A stretch of 64,000 nucleotides of DNA, from contig NZ_SOMG01000030.1 in the NCBI RefSeq assembly GCF_004402045.1, positions 248,001 through 312,000 on the forward strand, read 5' to 3'. The notes beneath the pieces are model-generated. The model was not told the origin of the DNA. It saw nothing but the letters and a program-made list of their open reading frames with translations, and searched no databases. The position numbers and the translations under genes were made by a program. Numbering within the stretch: position 1 is the first letter of the stretch; the number at the start of each line of letters is the position of its first letter. Positions 61,746 through 64,000 of the stretch are shown in pieces. This stretch comes from Lelliottia nimipressuralis. GTDB taxonomy: Bacteria; Pseudomonadota; Gammaproteobacteria; Enterobacterales; Enterobacteriaceae.

Positions 61746-62870
61746 ATGAAATCGGGTCGCTACATTGGTGTGATGTCAGGCACCAGTCTGGATGGGGTAG
61801 ATGTCGTTCTGGCCGCCATTGACGAAAATATGGTGGCGCAGCAGGCGAGCCTGACCTGGCCAATCCCCATTTCACTGAAAGAGGATATTCTGAGTATCTG
61901 TCAGGGGCAGCAGCTGACCCTCTCCCAGCTTGGGCAACTTGATGTCCGCCTGGGGGCGCTGTTTGCGGATGCGGTGCAGGCTTTAATGCAAAAAGAACAT
62001 CTTCGCCCGCAGGATGTGGTGGCCATCGGGTGTCACGGACAAACGGTCTGGCACGAGCCCGTCGGCGATGCCCCGCACACGCTGCAAATTGGCGATAATA
62101 ACCAGATTGTGGCGAAAACGGGCGTCACGGTGGTCGGCGATTTTCGTCGTCGCGATATTGCGCTTGGCGGTCAGGGGGCGCCGCTGGTACCGGCATTCCA
62201 TCAGGCGTTGCTGGCACACCCAACAGAGCGGCGGATGGTGCTCAACATTGGTGGGATTGCCAATCTGTCGATGCTTATCCCGGGCCAGCCGGTCCGCGGT
62301 TATGATACCGGCCCCGGCAATATGCTGATGGATGCCTGGATCTGGCGTCAGTGTGGCCAACCGTATGATAAAAACGCGGAGTGGGCGAGCGAGGGTAAAG
62401 TGATTATCCCGCTGTTGCAGTCCATGCTGAGCGATCCTTATTTTGCCTTGCCGGCACCTAAAAGCACGGGACGTGAATACTTCAACTTAGGCTGGCTTGA
62501 GCGCCAGCTGGCGCCATTCCCGGCGCTCGCGCCGCAGGATGTCCAGACGACACTTGCCGAGCTTACGGCCGTGTCGATCTCCGAGCAGGTGCTTCTCAGC
62601 GGCGGGTGTGAACGCCTGCTGGTATGCGGTGGTGGAAGCCGCAACCCGCTGGTGATGGCGCGTCTTGCAGGGCTACTGCCGGGTACCGAAGTGACGACGA
62701 CAGATGAGGCCGGCATCAGTGGCGATGACATGGAAGCGCTGGCATTTGCCTGGCTTGCCTGGCGAACCATTGCAGGACTCCCGGGGAATTTGCCGTCGGT
62801 AACCGGTGCGCGCGAGGCGAGCGTTCTCGGGGCGATTTTCCCGGCCAATCCGCGTCATAATCAGAGTTAA
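61746..62870 (+). CDS. anmK: Anhydro-N-acetylmuramic acid kinase AnmK
   Basis: A 374-residue kinase that hydrolyses and phosphorylates 1,6-anhydroMurNAc during peptidoglycan recycling. [14 protein letters not shown] binds [11 protein letters not shown] lies near the sugar site, and [11 protein letters not shown] and VCGGGSRNP complete the fold. AAGGAAAGCGC lies before the ATG. Upstream is divergent slyB. Confidence 0.96.
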   Translation: MKSGRYIGVMSGTSLDGVDVVLAAIDENMVAQQASLTWPIPISLKEDILSICQGQQLTLSQLGQLDVRLGALFADAVQALMQKEHLRPQDVVAIGCHGQTVWHEPVGDAPHTLQIGDNNQIVAKTGVTVVGDFRRRDIALGGQGAPLVPAFHQALLAHPTERRMVLNIGGIANLSMLIPGQPVRGYDTGPGNMLMDAWIWRQCGQPYDKNAEWASEGKVIIPLLQSMLSDPYFALPAPKSTGREYFNLGWLERQLAPFPALAPQDVQTTLAELTAVSISEQVLLSGGCERLLVCGGGSRNPLVMARLAGLLPGTEVTTTDEAGISGDDMEALAFAWLAWRTIAGLPGNLPSVTGAREASVLGAIFPANPRHNQS

Positions 62871-62963
62871 CTGAAATTCAGCGCGGCGCGGCATCGTTAG
62901 AATGGAATGAAACAGGAGGGCAGGCATGCCCTCCAGGACCAGGAAAGTCTTCGGAATACGCCC

Positions 62964-63287
62964 ATGAAAAAACTTCTTCTTATTGTCGCCCCTTTGTTGC
63001 TGTCAGGATGCAGCGTCTATAACCAGCTCCTTGAGCGCATGCAGACCGATACGCTGGAGTATCGCTGCGACGAAAAACCGCTGACCGTGAAGCTGAATAA
63101 TCCGCGCCAGGAAGCCAGCTTTGTTTACGACAATAAACTGTTGACGCTGAAGCAGGGCATGTCGGCCTCAGGTGCACGTTATACCGACGGTATCTATGTG
63201 TTCTGGTCAAAAGGCGACAGTGCCACGGTCTACAAACGCGACCGCATTGTGCTGAACAATTGCCAGCTCGAAAATCCGAAGCGTTGA
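62964..63287 (+). CDS. mliC: Membrane-bound C-type lysozyme inhibitor MliC
   Basis: A 107-residue lipoprotein with signal peptide and lipobox [10 protein letters not shown]. The MliC core has [34 protein letters not shown] and a C-terminal CQLE disulfide partner. The SGARY and YWSKG-like motifs insert into lysozyme. I start at ATG 62964 so that the lipobox falls in the normal place. Confidence 0.93.
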   Translation: MKKLLLIVAPLLLSGCSVYNQLLERMQTDTLEYRCDEKPLTVKLNNPRQEASFVYDNKLLTLKQGMSASGARYTDGIYVFWSKGDSATVYKRDRIVLNNCQLENPKR

Positions 63288-63344
63288 GATTTTCACAGGG
63301 GCGGCGCACAATAGCGCCACCCAATCTCAATGTCAGCTAACGCC

Positions 63345-64000
63345 ATGTCAGATAACGACGAACTGCAGCAAATCGCGCATCTGCGCCGTGAATACACCAA
63401 AGGCGGCCTGCGCCGCCAGGACCTTCCCGCTGAACCCCTCGTGCTTTTTGAACGCTGGCTGAAACAGGCCTGCGAAGCGAAACTTGCCGACCCAACGGCA
63501 ATGGTTGTCGCGACGGTAGATGAAAACGGCCAACCGTATCAGCGCATCGTATTGCTCAAGCATTATGACGAGAAAGGACTGGTGTTCTATACCAACCTGG
63601 GCAGCCGCAAAGCGCATCATTTAGAAAAAAATCCGCGTATCAGTCTCCTGTTCCCATGGCACATGCTGGAACGTCAGGTGATGGTGACAGGCAAAGCCGA
63701 GCGTCTCTCGACGCTGGAAGTGGTGAAGTATTTCCACAGCCGTCCGCGTGACAGCCAGATTGGCGCCTGGGTATCAAAACAGTCCAGCCGCATTTCTGCC
63801 CGCGGCGTGCTGGAAAGTAAATTCCTCGAGCTAAAGCAGAAGTTCCAGCAGGGTGAAATCCCGCTGCCGAGTTTCTGGGGCGGCTTCCGTATTCCGATTG
63901 AGCAGATGGAGTTCTGGCAGGGGGGGGAACATCGCCTGCACGACCGCTTTTTATACCAGCGCGAGAATGGCGGCTGGAAAATCGACAGACTGGCACCGTA
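63345..64000 (+). CDS. pdxH: Pyridoxamine/pyridoxine 5'-phosphate oxidase PdxH, cut at the stop codon
   Basis: 218 codons are present, ending DRLAP, and the window ends with TA, the first two bases of the stop codon. Thus only the last base lies outside. [20 protein letters not shown] and [20 protein letters not shown] are nearly E. coli PdxH (218 residues). It is an FMN enzyme making pyridoxal 5'-phosphate. In-frame ATG 63330 would add five residues. Confidence 0.97.
   Translation, partial: MSDNDELQQIAHLRREYTKGGLRRQDLPAEPLVLFERWLKQACEAKLADPTAMVVATVDENGQPYQRIVLLKHYDEKGLVFYTNLGSRKAHHLEKNPRISLLFPWHMLERQVMVTGKAERLSTLEVVKYFHSRPRDSQIGAWVSKQSSRISARGVLESKFLELKQKFQQGEIPLPSFWGGFRIPIEQMEFWQGGEHRLHDRFLYQRENGGWKIDRLAP

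Overview
The window is a chromosomal segment of an enterobacterium, most like Enterobacter or a close relative such as Lelliottia. The evidence is gene content and order: from sufA to pdxH it follows the Escherichia coli suf-lpp-pykF-fumD-ydhS-valVW-mdtK-ribE-cfa-punC/punR-purR-cydH-ydhP-sodB-mepH-grxD-rnt-gloA-nemA-nemR-ydhL-ydhF-sodC-ydhKJI-slyA-slyB-anmK-mliC-pdxH series, usually with close protein similarity. I saw no prophage, insertion sequence, CRISPR array or rRNA. There are two tRNA genes and one ERIC repeat.

Layout. (1) 1-9.7 kb is accessory: a chaperone-usher fimbrial operon cut by the left edge, an ERIC element, a LuxR-type regulator, a flagellin lysine methylase (fliB) with no flagellin gene nearby, and an FdhF-like formate dehydrogenase with cysteine at the selenocysteine position and a candidate sigma-54 promoter. 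(2) 9.7-13.1 kb is the blue-light/biofilm switch: ycgZ-ymgA-ariR divergent from bluF-bluR, with a perfect palindrome in the shared promoter region. (3) 13.3-22.3 kb is sufABCDSE behind Fur and IHF sites, then ldtE, lpp and pykF. (4) 22.4-37.7 kb is lineage-specific cargo placed around fumD: a reverse transsulfuration pair (cystathionine beta-synthase and gamma-lyase) divergent from a methionine-type ABC transporter with MetJ boxes between them; a polar amino-acid ABC transporter; two tiny overlapping ORFs; a two-component system beside a secreted GlcG/HbpS-like protein; a 46-residue acidic peptide ending in a CxxxC motif; a zinc-ribbon/metallo-beta-lactamase protein; a carbonic anhydrase; and ydhS. 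(5) 37.8-64 kb is the conserved backbone, with eptA between nemR and ydhL and a diguanylate cyclase between slyA and slyB. lhr is absent between grxD and rnt, and ydhK is split into two frames at a T7 run.

How the parts work together. Iron and oxidative stress are covered by suf, sodB, sodC and grxD. Electrophile defence is nemR-nemA-gloA. Envelope functions include ldtE/lpp, mepH, cfa, eptA, slyB and mliC. Sulfur flow from methionine to cysteine is joined to methionine uptake under apparent MetJ control. Signalling includes BluF/BluR, a GGEEF diguanylate cyclase and a FixJ-type response regulator.

Limits: names rest on remembered family sequences and visible motifs, with no database search. 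Operator and promoter calls are pattern matches by eye.
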